Shown here: one piece after another, positions 24,216 to 34,794 of the stretch
Position numbering within the stretch: the first letter of the stretch is position 1
Layout: each line of letters begins with the position of its first letter
Source: Phragmites australis
Taxonomy: Eukaryota; Streptophyta; Magnoliopsida; Poales; Poaceae
Reading direction: 5' to 3'
NCBI RefSeq assembly: GCF_958298935.1
Contig: NC_084923.1
Span: forward strand, 9,364,501 to 9,428,500
Length of the DNA stretch: 64,000 bases
Notes under the pieces: generated by a model
The model's input: the letters and a program-made list of their open reading frames with translations, nothing else
The model's database searches: none
Told to the model about the DNA's origin: nothing
Program-made: the position numbers and the translations under genes

Positions 24216-24280
24216 ATAATTTTCTGAATTTAATTATTATTTTTATAATTTTTAATAAAATAATATTATTAAAAGAACTC
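24176..24280 (-). repeat. Right terminal inverted repeat of the Mutator-like element
   Basis: Partner of 19575-19680; its inner edge carries TTGTCGGTACTCTGTGTATC. Confidence 0.75.
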
Positions 24281-24290
24281 GGTTGAGGTC

Positions 24291-25033
24291 TACATGTCAC
24301 TCAGGTTTAATTTGATCAACTTGGGTTCGGTGCCACATCTTGCATGTTAGATAGGAGAATACACATGATACAATATCATTAGACACGTCTGCCAATCTCA
24401 ATTATGTTGAAATTTGTAATATTCAATTATAACTTAGCCATGCTATTTTTCCCCCAACTTTGTGACTACAGTCTATATATATACTATCATATAAAACGAA
24501 CAATTTACCTGTAAGTGTCAGTTAGCTACATATAAGGTGTACTTACTGGTGAAAAAAGGATATATGATTCTCAGATGAAGGAGACTTCCAGGTGAATACA
24601 AAAGGTATTTGCAACTAGGATGCATTAAAGATTCAATAATGTACATGGTTTATACACCCATTATAATTTAGATACGATTACGAGGTACTGTAGCGATCTA
24701 GGCTTCCAGCTAACTCTAGCGGGATTTTTTACGCGCATATTGCCGAAAAGCCTAATTATGAATGGAACTAACCAATAAGACCTTCTGTAAGGATGTTCTC
24801 CCTTGTACACATCAATTCGAGAATATTCATTCTACAGGCTCCTTGCTTTTCGTCTAAAAAAATTGCTTATGCTCGTCTCTTTTCCTCCACTACAAAGATA
24901 AATTTGTTTATGGTCGATGTTTTAGTGTGGTAGCTAGCTGTTGAATTACTATTCCTGCGTGCACTTACGATACACTTAAGGTTTCCTATCTTTCATATGA
25001 TTAAAAAATCTGTCACACTGGTTATAGTTGTGG
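24291..25033. other. Intergenic, nothing recognised
   Basis: AT-rich DNA between two Mutator-like elements; only short ORFs. Confidence 0.4.
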
Positions 25034-25043
25034 CTTTTTAAAA

Positions 25044-25982
25044 GAGAGATTTTACAATGCTTGAGATTAACGAGAGCCGTCCATTTGCTCAAATCCAATG
25101 ATTAAAAAATAAGAGGTACCTAATAAGAGGTATTTTAAGTTGTGGGTCGGAACTAAAAAATATGAGTCAGACATCAACTGAAAGATAAAATTAAAGGGTA
25201 TATTAGTAATTTCATTCTCTTTCAGAATTAGAGAGGAGGGTAATTTAGTACGCAGTACTAGTGCATCTTGGTTGAATTCACGAGAGGGGCTTGTCTCTCT
25301 TTGTGCTTCTCGCTGCCGTGTGCTCGCCGTCGACCGCGCGCCCATGCGGTGGCGGAGCGTGGGGCGGGACTCGAAGGATCCAACACGTGTGGCCGCGCAG
25401 TGGCCGTGGTCATGGCCATCGCCAGCCGCCGCGAAAGTCGTCGAGTGGTGCGTCGCTGTGTGCAACTGCGACGCCGTGAAGTGCGTTGGTGGCACCTTCC
25501 TGGCAGCGGCAGCCTCCAAGCAACGACGCAACTTGGCGGAATCACCACCTCTCAGGACTCTTCTGCCCAACAGATCAAAATCCTCCCACAAAGTCCAACC
25601 ATGTTGCAACCTGAATCCTAATCCAATTGAATCGGGCTGAGCAGGAATCGAATCTTCAGATTCTTGAGGGGAAGACTGGAGTACAACGTTGGGCAGAAAA
25701 AGAAGCCAGGCAGAGGAGATTGAAAGGCGGCCCATCCTCTGGCCAGGGTCCCTGGGCGGCGGCGGATCAAATAACAACAGTGAGGGCGGCTATGAGTTGG
25801 GGAGCAGCTGGCTGTGGCACCGTAGCAGAGACGAGGTCTGTAACATGACGGAGAAGACGACCTTCGTGTTGTTTTAGCGCAGCGGATAATTACAGTTCCT
25901 AACCTACCCTCATTAATATCAACGGTCCATATTTTTTAGAGGAAAGGTTCCTCAGGTACCTCCCAAGCACCGTAACACTCCT
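25044..25982. mobile_element. Small Mutator-like (Pack-MULE-like) element, 939 bp
   Basis: CTTTTTAAAA occurs at 25034-25043 and 25983-25992 as a 10-bp TSD. The inward ends are GAGAGATTTTACAATGCTTG on the left and AGGAGTGTTACGGTGCTTGG on the right, a known style of grass MULE terminus, and a GAGGTACCT block lies near both ends. The interior (25260-25830) is GC-rich and unlike the AT-rich ends, as in Pack-MULEs that captured host gene pieces. A 236-codon minus-strand ORF (25067-25777) and several plus-strand ORFs overlap there. I do not recognise the captured sequence. Confidence 0.65.
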
Positions 25983-25992
25983 CTTTTTAAAA

Positions 25993-26520
25993 AACTTCAA
26001 TATGCTTCTTTGAAAAATGAACAACATAACAGTAAAGAACTGCAGTTCGTTACAGAATTGCCTGTCCTTTTTGGTCAGAAAAACATCCATCCTTTTAAAT
26101 TCAATTGTTTGCATAGTACGTTCCTGTCACATTAATGAAGAAAGAAAGCAAAGTGAAATTGTACAAAGTGTTTCCTAGAAACTGACAATCAGAAAGACTC
26201 AAAGCGGCAACACTCAATAGATTGTATAGGAACCTTAATTTGATAATAGGACAGTATTAGCTTGGGTCTCATGTGGATAAAAAATATATTCCTTGCATAA
26301 CTCATGGCTGATTCCCCAGTGGTAATCTAAACAGGGAATATGCCTTTCTCCCTTCCCCACTTATCTAAATCTTGCAAATAACATAGCATTTCCTTGGTTT
26401 CTCGCATGGTAAATGCATTGGGTTCACAAGAGTAATCGACATCAGTCCTGAGAAATAATGGACAACGCATATGAGCAAATCAACCTCAGTAGTTCCTCGA
26501 CAAACCAAATTGTTAGGGGT
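25993..26520. other. Intergenic, nothing recognised
   Basis: AT-rich, with only a short minus-strand ORF (25899-26114). Confidence 0.35.
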
Positions 26521-27045
26521 CGACATCAACAACTCCGATGTTTATTGGCTCTGTTAGTCTAAGACCTAAGGACTATCAAGCTCATGACCCCTCCGAGATC
26601 CTATGGTTTCGGAGGGGTCTCGAAGGCTATGCATTTGGGGCTCTCTAGACCCCTTGAGTTATCGACCCTTCAAGAAGATCAACCAGGAGGGTCCGCAAGT
26701 TGCCCCCTACTTGCAGCAAAATGACCGGTATTTAATACCAATCAAGTGGTAGCCATCTGACATGTTGGTTCAAGTGGTAGCCGTCTAACACGCTGGTGCA
26801 GTGCGGCGCCGAGATAGACGACCAGCCATTAGAACAACCGTCTTACCGGCCGTAGCAATGAATTACGGGGTTGTCTCTTTACCTTGTGATACAGTAAAGA
26901 ATTTGTATCTTTATCAATCTTATATAGACATATTTGTACATTTATACTCTGAATATCAATATAAATATAGACCCTTAGGCACTAAGCCATAGGGGCAGAT
27001 TTCTCTAAAGACTAGTGTTCTATACATCTCCACTTTTTCTCCAAA
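26521..27045 (+). repeat. Possible solo LTR, right boundary unsure
   Basis: It starts TGTTAGGGGTCGACATCAAC, a start used by grass Gypsy LTRs. It includes a promoter-like TTATATAGACATATTTG near 26919 and an AT-rich transcript-end-like section. CAAAT precedes the start, but no matching TSD was found at the right, so the end is approximate. Confidence 0.4.
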
Positions 27046-27059
27046 CTTAAGTCATTCAT

Positions 27060-27660
27060 GTGAATTGGCTCTAACTATGTTTTATTCGTGAAAGATATTT
27101 TCTTTAAAAAAACAATCAGAAACGTAGACAAAAACAGAAGGTTCAGACAATGCCAACCTGACATATTGCAAGTAGAAATGGATGCATGGTTGTTGAGTTT
27201 CCAGCATAGCAACGAGTTGCTACAGTTCAGACACGGTGCATGGTCCATCTGATCCAGAGCTATCTTCATTTAGCCCTTCTGGTCCATGGTTTCGTCGGTT
27301 CAGTGTCGTTCTGCCGACCAATGATTGTTTGAAACAGAGAAAAGTGCAAGCGCAGGCGGGAAAAGGGTGATGCATTCTTGATGTGCAGACAGAAGATATA
27401 CAATGATTACGCAGGATTATATAACTAACATTGTTAATTAATACGTAAAAGCTGAGTCATTTGTGACCATAATGATCCCCATGGGTACGGCGATTCCTCG
27501 TTGTATATATTTCGGCAAAAGCGCATTATACTTTTAAGAGCAAAGCGAGAGCCTATTCTATTACCCATTCCTCTCTGCAACTGTTTTATGCTCGTGTCAG
27601 TTTCTGAATTATCATAGCACCCAGGAGGCCAGGGCTGCAAGATGCTCCCTTATGTCTTTT
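27060..27660 (-). pseudogene. Decayed exon-like stretch of unknown minus-strand gene
   Basis: Around 27140-27300 the minus strand reads GLNEDSSGSDGPCTVSEL, a stop, then LVAMLETQQPCIHFYLQYVR. This protein-like text is not a known repeat. It may be the 3' part of the same decayed gene whose other scraps lie at 30147-32270, separated by a LINE insertion. Family not recognised. Confidence 0.25.
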
Positions 27661-27824
27661 GTGATAGCCCATTTGCAACTTTAAGCAACATAATTCAGAA
27701 AAAGAGATCCAGTTCAGTATTAGGTAACGTGAAGCGTTGTCTCGTAACTAATTTACATTAATGTATTATAAAAAGTACTTAATTTCGCACGTAGATTATT
27801 AGGTCATGTTAGAATTTGGGCAGT

Positions 27825-29674
27825 AGTCAGCTACACAGTGTGCTACCATCTTAGGACTTGCCCCAGCATCGCTCCCAAGGGTGACTCGGACGGCTTGCTG
27901 ACCTCTTGGCACCGTCACTACCCCCCCCCCCCGGTTGTCGAGGTTGGTTCTCTTGCTCATGGGGCCAGCCTGATCCCCAAGGTCCTCTCGGTGGCGATTG
28001 GATCTAGATAGCTTCTGGCGCCATAGAGGACCCTGGTGATCATCACGGTTGGAGGCGGTGTCCTGGCGACGCGCAGCGCAAGGAGGTGCCACCAAGAGGT
28101 TGACGAGCGGAGGCGCGCGGCGGCCAAGGCAACGAGCGGGCAGCGTTTCAAGCGGGGCGATATCGATGGCACGGCAACGGCGCCGATGCTCCCGAATCTG
28201 CTCCTGGTCTCCTGGGGCAGCAAGTTGGGGGGCAATATGTAGATCACGGGCCTAGCGATGACAATCAATGAGGCAGGACAGCGCTAGCTCATGCGCAAGC
28301 CTAGGGGATGTCTGGCCCTGGTTAGGGCAATATACTACATTGTCGCAGTGGTAGGACGGTGGCTACTCCAGCATGGTTTCGGCTAGTGCGGCGTCTCGTC
28401 ATGGTGTCTGAATCTGCGCAGGGCCTGGGCGGCAGTGGCTCTAGTGTGGTAAGTGCTATATTGGCTATGGTGCCTGTTCCTCGCGGCGGCGGGCGGTGAT
28501 AAAATGCGAAGGGAGCCAGGCTACGGCGGCTTACCCTGCATGGCAGCGGTAATTGCGATGTGGCACATCTCCCGCTCATGTGCTGGTGGTGGCGGTGATG
28601 GGGAAGCCAACAGTGATGCTGGTTTCTGTGCTTAGGAGATTGTGGGGCTAGTCGACTCAGCGGCGGTTGGTCACTCATAGCGGCGACCGATTTTGGTGCA
28701 AGGCAACTGTGTTTGGCATTTGTGTGGTTGGCACAGTAGGGGTTGAGGTTGAGAAGGATTCAGGCCGTGCAATGGGGATTAGAGCCGAGGGCGTTCCTTG
28801 TCTGCCGGTGGTGGGCCTACAGAGCATGATGGCTCGACGGTGGCCGTCCCCGTATGGCAGCAGGAGGTTTAGACGATGGACAACCGTGCTCGACTTCGGT
28901 GCAGTGGTGGTGGCCCAGTGGGGCGCACTGGTGAGGCTTGTTGTCGATCATCATGTCGTCTGAATTCAGATAGCTTGTGCGACGTGGTCGTGTGAGGTTG
29001 GGTAGTGACCCACAAGTTACGTTGGGGTCGTGTGCAGCGGTGATGTGGGGGAGGCGGTCCACGACAGTTACGTTGGTGGCAGCGGACAGCGGCTAGCCCT
29101 GCATGACAGTGGCTAGTTCGGTGTGACGGCCAAGGAAGACATGGTGAAAAGACGGTAGGTGATGGATGTGGCGGCTACTCCAATGTGGTGGCAAGCCAAC
29201 AAGTGGCGGGCCACGGTGGCTAGCCCTGTATGGCAGCGATTAGCTTGGTGTGGGGGCCAAAGTCATCATGGTGGGAAGGCAGCGAGCAGCAGCCTAGCTC
29301 GACCCTACGGCGGCCAGAGCGGTGCAGGGGAAGCGTGGTCTCTAAGGTGACGAGACAGTCTCGGAGGTAGTGGTTGATGGGGCACGTTGGCGGGGTGTGT
29401 CGATGGCCGGTGTTTTGTCGCTGGTGGTGTTGTGCGACACGTGTTGTGCTCTCTTCAACTGGTCGTGGTTGTTTTAGCTGTTATTTTAGCTTATTGTAGT
29501 GATTTGCAATGGCGGTTGTTGCCGTGGTTGTTGTTTTAGCTTATTGTGATTGTGTTTTCTTTTTTATGTAGACAGTCTTTCAGGGCTATCAGCTATCTGC
29601 TTGTATTTTTTCCAGCTTTATCAATACAAATAGGCAATATCTTGTGCCTGTTCCGTTCAAAAAAAAGGAAAAAA
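27825..29674 (+). mobile_element. LINE-like retroposon insertion, 1.85 kb, no intact ORF
   Basis: AGAATTTGGGCAGT (27811-27824) and AGAAATTGGGCAGT (29675-29688) form a 14-bp TSD with one mismatch. The right end is a plant LINE-like 3' end (TTTATCAATACAAATAGGC, then an A-rich tail), so orientation is plus. The interior is GC-rich, with short ORFs on both strands and no reverse-transcriptase motif. Two stretches, 29090-29155 and 29218-29282 (GGCTAGCCCTG...), are diverged copies of each other. Confidence 0.65.
29090..29282. repeat. Diverged direct repeat inside the LINE-like insertion
   Basis: GGCTAGCCCTGCATGACAGT at 29090 and GGCTAGCCCTGTATGGCAGC at 29218 start ~65-bp units with a period of about 128 bp; further GTGGCTACTCCA-like words occur at 28350 and 29172. 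Confidence 0.55.
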
Positions 29675-30146
29675 AGAAATTGGGCAGTTAAGTGAGCGTA
29701 TGCGTTATGCGTAAAGGAACCTGAAAGCTCATTTACCCTTCTTAAGGATTAGGATTTAGGAGGGTGAGGATGTCCATTTCAGTATATACTTGCAGATGCA
29801 TCTTTAATTTTTGAAGAGAGAGGGAGAGAGAGCAGAGTTGGGGAAAAAATCTGAATAATTGTTTTCGAAGAATGGAAGGTTTAAAGAGGTTAATTCCAAC
29901 ATAGCTGTGTTTTTTTACTGACAAGGATTATTCTTAACCTAAAAATTTGCTCCCTGATAGGATCTGCCAGATATGACTTGCATTCGTTAACCACACACTT
30001 TGTTCTTATGACATTTCGTCATGGTCACTTTAGTTTGTTACAAATTTAGTTTTAAAAAGAACTTTGTTACAGAATATTTCAAGATTTTACATATTTGCAG
30101 CGGTAAATGTACTAACATCTTCTCACAGAAATGTTACAATCAGTAT

Positions 30147-32270
30147 TTAATCAAACGCTACCACATCAATGTCTGCATAGCATATATATGGAAATTTTAG
30201 TACGTGCACCTTTTCCCTTAGAGCTAGGTATGCAAAGGTTAGAATCAGGCTGCTTCGTATTGTTCTAGGCGCCACATCATCAAAAGTTATAGAAAATTTT
30301 ACAAGAAACATCCATGTAAGGCCTGCAAGATGCCCCTCCCTTGTCTTACCTGAAGTTCCTAAATTATTGATAAATGGATCCACTTCCATACAGCGAATAG
30401 AGCATGAAAGTTAAAGGAGCAATAAGGTTCCTATAATAGATTGATCAGAGAAAACATAGAGACAACCCAAGATTCGGAAAATATATTGCTTCCATAAAAA
30501 ATAGTAAAAGAACTCAGAGAATTTGGGGGTGTTTCTTTTAGTTTTTTTTTCTGAAAGACTATTTCTTTTAGTTGTAACCTGAAATGCTGATGCATTTCTC
30601 TTAAACAAAATGCGGCTGGATTTGTTCCTACCTGGAGAACTATACAGTTCATCCAAAATGAGCTCACACTGATGTTTTAATCTTCCTGATCCAATTAAAC
30701 CAAATAAAAATTGTCTCAAAGACTAGATTTTCACTAATCCGTTTTGATTGGATCAGAGAAGGCCAATATCCGCGTCGGAGAAGCTCGAAGATATTTACGA
30801 AAGCCACTCGTGGAGTTGTGCAAGCCAGATGTCTACTTGATAAACAACTGTTCTCACGCCAAGTTGCAAATACAATTGTCATGTGTGATATCAAGAGACC
30901 TAAAACTATTGCCCTGCGTGCTTCAGCAGTCAATAAAACAACGCACTGGTTGTTATCTTAACCGATCGGATTGGAATATGTATATAGTCAGAAGAGAAAA
31001 TAAGCAACAGCAATTTAGAACCCAGCAAGTTGCAGGTGATAATGCCTACCATATCTATTTCAATCTTCTCAGAGACAAGATTATCACAGGTTAAGTACCA
31101 ACAACTTCTACTTGTACACAGGGGCGGAGCCAGAAAGGTCTGCCACCGGGTGCTGGACCTGTGGACAGGTGCTGAGCTAATTGGATTTGTTCCAAATTCT
31201 AATATTTTGGTCCAAATATACATAAATTTACCTGAGACAAATTGGGCTGGGCCCGTGCTGCAGCACCCCCAGCACGGGCCCTGGCTCCGCCCCTGCTTGT
31301 ACATATACTACTAATGCCAAAGAAATAACACAGATTAACTAACAAACTTGCCTCCTAACTTATCCAATTTTTAACTAGAACTAGAATGGCACAAATTAGA
31401 TCAGAGATATTGAGTTAGTGTTCACATTGATCAGGAAATTAGTTTCTGGGAGCTCAAATTGCTTCCAGGTCAAAATGTGCTTCCAATCATGCCCGAACAA
31501 CACGGGCAGCCGTTCTAAGAAAACGAATTCCATCACAGTCGCTGGTGCAACCTGTTAGTAATTACTACAGCAGAATTGTAATGCTGAAATTGGTCAATCT
31601 AGACGGTATAACCTAATGTTTTCAACCATCTTGGTTGATCAGTTGATTTTGTTGGCTGTGTTTCAGTTTTTCATGATTTGGACTGTTTCAAGGTACAGCA
31701 TTTTCTGATCCATAAGGTCATAGCATCTGATAGTTACATATGCGCATCACAATTGTGCTTGTTACAGGCACCATTGTCAGTGTGTTCTGGAGAGCACCAA
31801 GGTCATGGCTTACCTCACAGTTGCTTAATTGGTCCTTTGTTTCTTGAACCTTCCCGGTTCTGTCAAACCAATCCATCATGATTTCCTCCATGTTCCTGTG
31901 GTCATCTCAACTTTCCTGCGCTCACTGTGGGCCTGGGATGAGGCTTTGCTCAACAGGTCAATGTCACTCGTCAAGTTGCATATATCACTAGCTCAGCATC
32001 TTGGGCAATAGTTTTGGCATGAGCCACCTGCTTCTGCAATGCCTGTCTGACAGAAGCTAGATACAAAGCGCGTCATCTATGCTAAACTTATCCTTCCTTA
32101 CGCGACCAACGCTAAATTTATTCTTGCTAGCCATCACATGATCTAGCATTGCAGGTGGCCACACTAGTTTACCCTGTCGTCGGTTCCGCATTTTGTCGAT
32201 CGGTGCCGCCGGCGATCGCTCATAGGGTGAGCCGGTGAGGGTGGTGACTGGTGAGGACAAGCCGAGTTAG
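30147..32270 (-). pseudogene. Scraps of a decayed minus-strand multi-exon gene
   Basis: Several minus-strand pieces look protein-like. 32057-32230 ends ...VRKDKFSIDDAL; a shifted frame from about 32060 down to 31985 reads LASVRQALQKQVAHAKTIAQ. A piece near 31870-31970 reads SDIDLLSKASSQAHSERRKV. 30611-30685 reads RLKHQCELILDELYSSP between AG and GT borders. 30350-30389 ends at a GTAAGA donor-like site. Frames change and stops intervene. The middle text is coiled-coil-like. I do not recognise the family. Confidence 0.3.
31119..31295. mobile_element. hAT MITE, 177 bp, perfect 8-bp TSD
   Basis: CTTGTACA flanks both sides (31111-31118 and 31296-31303). Perfect 15-bp terminal inverted repeats CAGGGGCGGAGCCAG ... 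CTGGCTCCGCCCCTG close the element. An 8-bp TSD with CAGGGGCGG-type ends identifies a non-autonomous hAT element. Confidence 0.95.
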
Positions 32271-32778
32271 TTAATAACCGGAATTATTGCCCACTTGGGG
32301 AGCGCATCAGATGCATCATTGTGGTTGTCCGGTTGCACCCAAGGTTTGCCGTTTAGGAAGCCGTGTGGTTCGTGTGACAGGAACAGCAATGTGGGGTCTA
32401 AAGTTAGGAAGATTATGTCATAAACTATGCGTTTGAGATAACTATGTGTGAGGGCTATGTTTTGCGTCGGGTGATTCGGATCATTAGTTGGTGGGGTGAC
32501 AGGAGGAACGGAGCTGAGTTTGTGCGTTCCCGAGCTAATCATGCGAGTTAATTAAACCTTGATTATTGTCGTTTTTATGGATCTGCTAACGGTACATATC
32601 TGTTAATCATTTTATTTTAAATAACTTTTACAAACCTACGACTATCTATACTTGTAACATAAAACTACAACTTATAAAACTTATTTCATAAAACTATAAC
32701 TATTTATAATCTTAATAACATAAAACTAAAAATTTTATCTGATCCAATTCATCAACCATACATTACTAGTTTTTCCTA

Positions 32779-33969
32779 AACTAACTTTTGGAGACATACA
32801 TGATGTGGCGAGGTTTCTTTAATATACAAGTTTAGAGGACTTTATGATATATGTAATGAACAAAACTTGATTGTTGCCGCTGCTGCAACTAAATAATAGA
32901 ATTTTTCTTTTAGAAGATGGCTTAATGAAGGGCTTCAGTACCAGCTTAGAAGGATGATGGATGTTTTAATGGCTTGTGCCCTGTCCCCTGAGCAGGACAG
33001 ACCTATTTGGCATTGGGGGAGTGCTAGGATTTTTTATGTGAAGTCAATGTACAAATACTTATGTCGTAACCAGGTTGGGATACACCATAGCATAATCTAG
33101 GGAGCTAAGATTCCTTTGAAAATTAAAATTTTCTTATGGTTGATATATCAAAATGCCATCCTTACTAAAGATAATCTTATTAGAAGGAAATGGAAAGGAG
33201 ACCCTAATTGTTTGTTGTCAACCAGAGAGCATTGATCATCTGTTCTTTAGGTGCACCATGGCCAAATATATTTGGAGTTTGATTGGCATCGTCATTGGGG
33301 CCGATTGTCGGCCAAGGAGCTTTGATCAGTACTTTCTTTGGGTCAATCATTTCCTCTTTGCTGGAGATACCCTTTATATGACAGCCTTAGCTGCTTTTGT
33401 TTGGGCGATTTGGAGAATGAGTAATAGAGTAGTCTTTGATTAAAAAAAAACTGGTTCGAGCTCCGACTGAGATTGTCTGTTGTGCATGTTCCTTTTCTTT
33501 GTTATTGGGAAAGTCTCCATGACGATCAGCACAAAGCCATGCTGGAGGCTGGAGCACAGGCTCTGCAGGAAACGGCTCTCTTCTTCCACCCCAAGAAGCA
33601 AGAAGGTGATGCTGCAGTGATGGCAAGGGAGCAGATCAAAGAATGTGTCCCCCGGTGCAATCGTCAACAGCTAGTGGGTGTGTCCTTAGTAGAATGTTGA
33701 GAACAAGAGGGTGGCTGAAGGCTTTTGTATACGTTGTTTGGGGTAATTTTGGCGTTAGTAATAGGTGCTTCTTTTGGCGCCCTTGTGAGATCGCTGGTGT
33801 CTTTAGTTGCTCGTCTATTTGGAAGCTGTGTGTAGCAGGCAGCCCTCAGTGATCGTCCTAGCTTCCTCCTTAATCTATTTTGTTATACAGGGTTCGGTAG
33901 GGAGGAAAAAACTGGTGTAATTTCGTTGCTTTGGGGTAATGAAATTAAGGATTAACCCATTCTGAAAAA
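32779..33969 (+). mobile_element. 5'-truncated LINE (L1-type) with 17-bp TSD
   Basis: ATTACTAGTTTTTCCTA occurs at 32762-32778 and 33970-33986. The insert carries the C-terminal part of a LINE ORF2: a run reading RRWLNEGLQYQLRRMMDVLM (from about 32913) leads into the zinc-binding region downstream of reverse transcriptase (zf-RVT), ESIDHLFFRCTMAKYIWSL (33220-33276). Stops and a frameshift near 33150-33220 show it is dead. The 3' end has an A run just before the second TSD copy. Confidence 0.9.
32913..33443 (+). pseudogene. LINE ORF2 C-terminal remnant with zf-RVT domain
   Basis: The frame from 32913 gives PIWHWGSARIFYVKSMYKYL, a stop, then GAKIPLKIKIFLWLIYQNAI. After a frame change, the 33153-33443 frame continues with HLFFRCTMAKYIW, the H-x4-C end of the finger, then AAFVWAIWRMSNRVVF. 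The pattern is diagnostic of plant L1 ORF2. The reverse-transcriptase core itself is not present. Confidence 0.85.
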
Positions 33970-34303
33970 ATTACTAGTTTTTCCTATTATGCTAAAAACT
34001 AGTGAGCCATGTTCACTGCTTTGGCAATGGACACCTTGCACTGTTCTGGACCGATAATCGGTTGAATGGTACCTCAATTCAGTCATTGGAACCTGACCTC
34101 TGCCACACCATCCGTCCACTTGTTGTGGCTACGCACTGTCAGGAAAGCATTAAAGAACAAGCTGTGGATAAAAGGTATTACTAGAGCTCTGTCCATTCAC
34201 TGTATTGCTCAATACATTTAGGGTTAGTTTGGTTAGCAGAAAACTGAATTAAACTGTTTGTTATTAGAAATAGTTTCTAGGAAGTAAAATCAGTAAAAGC
34301 TGT

Positions 34304-34780
34304 TGTTAGAATTGATCTCGGCTTGTGTTAATGTTCTCTAACAGGACGGACCAATAGATAAGGGGAGCCGTCCCCACCTCAGCACCCTGATTGGGGGCAC
34401 AACCAACATTGGTTGCGATCCCGTTCCACGCAATGCAATAATAAAAGGGGAATGCCGGGGCTCCTGGGTTTAATCAATCTCACGTAGCTAACGCACACCC
34501 CTACATACCAAAACCCTAGATCGATCTCAAGGGTGCGCTGCAGTGGAGCGAAGGCCGCCGCCAAACTGCTCCAAAAATCTCCGCCAAGCTCTCCCTCATG
34601 CTAGCCACACCTACGTCAACTGTCTCAAACCGATGATCACGCACGACCATGATTACATCTCACCGATCATCAAGATGGCCTCACCCAACGTAGGTACATT
34701 TCACGCTTCCGCTGTTACGAGGTGCTTGATCCTAGAGCTAATGAATTCATGATGTTTCGGTAAAGCTTTATGATCTAACA
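34304..34780 (+). repeat. 5' LTR of the Copia element
   Basis: 477 bp, TG...CA ends. Contains AATAATAAAAGGGG near 34438 and a conserved CTCACGTAGCTAACGCA block near 34480. Confidence 0.9.
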
Positions 34781-34782
34781 AT

Positions 34783-34794
34783 GGGCATTAGAGC
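34783..34794 (+). other. Degenerate primer binding site
   Basis: GGGCATTAGAGC two bases after the 5' LTR; compare TGGTATCAGAGC. It is in the right place but has several changes. Confidence 0.5.

Larger units (their letters stand above)
19575..24280. mobile_element. Mutator-like DNA transposon, 4.7 kb, perfect 10-bp TSD
   Basis: GGTTGAGGTC lies at 19565-19574 and again at 24281-24290. Immediately inside are terminal inverted repeats of about 105 bp: the left starts GAATTTTTTTAACTAATATT and the right, read inward, starts GAGTTCTTTTAATAATATT. Similarity continues to a GAGTACCRACA block. An 8-10-bp TSD with long TIRs is the hallmark of Mutator-like elements. The interior holds an AT-rich stretch of TAGTTAGAAA-like words (19860-20200), GRF zinc-finger remnants on both strands, and TCGGTATT/ATACCGACA subterminal repeats. 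No MULE transposase was found, so it is probably non-autonomous or decayed. Confidence 0.8.
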
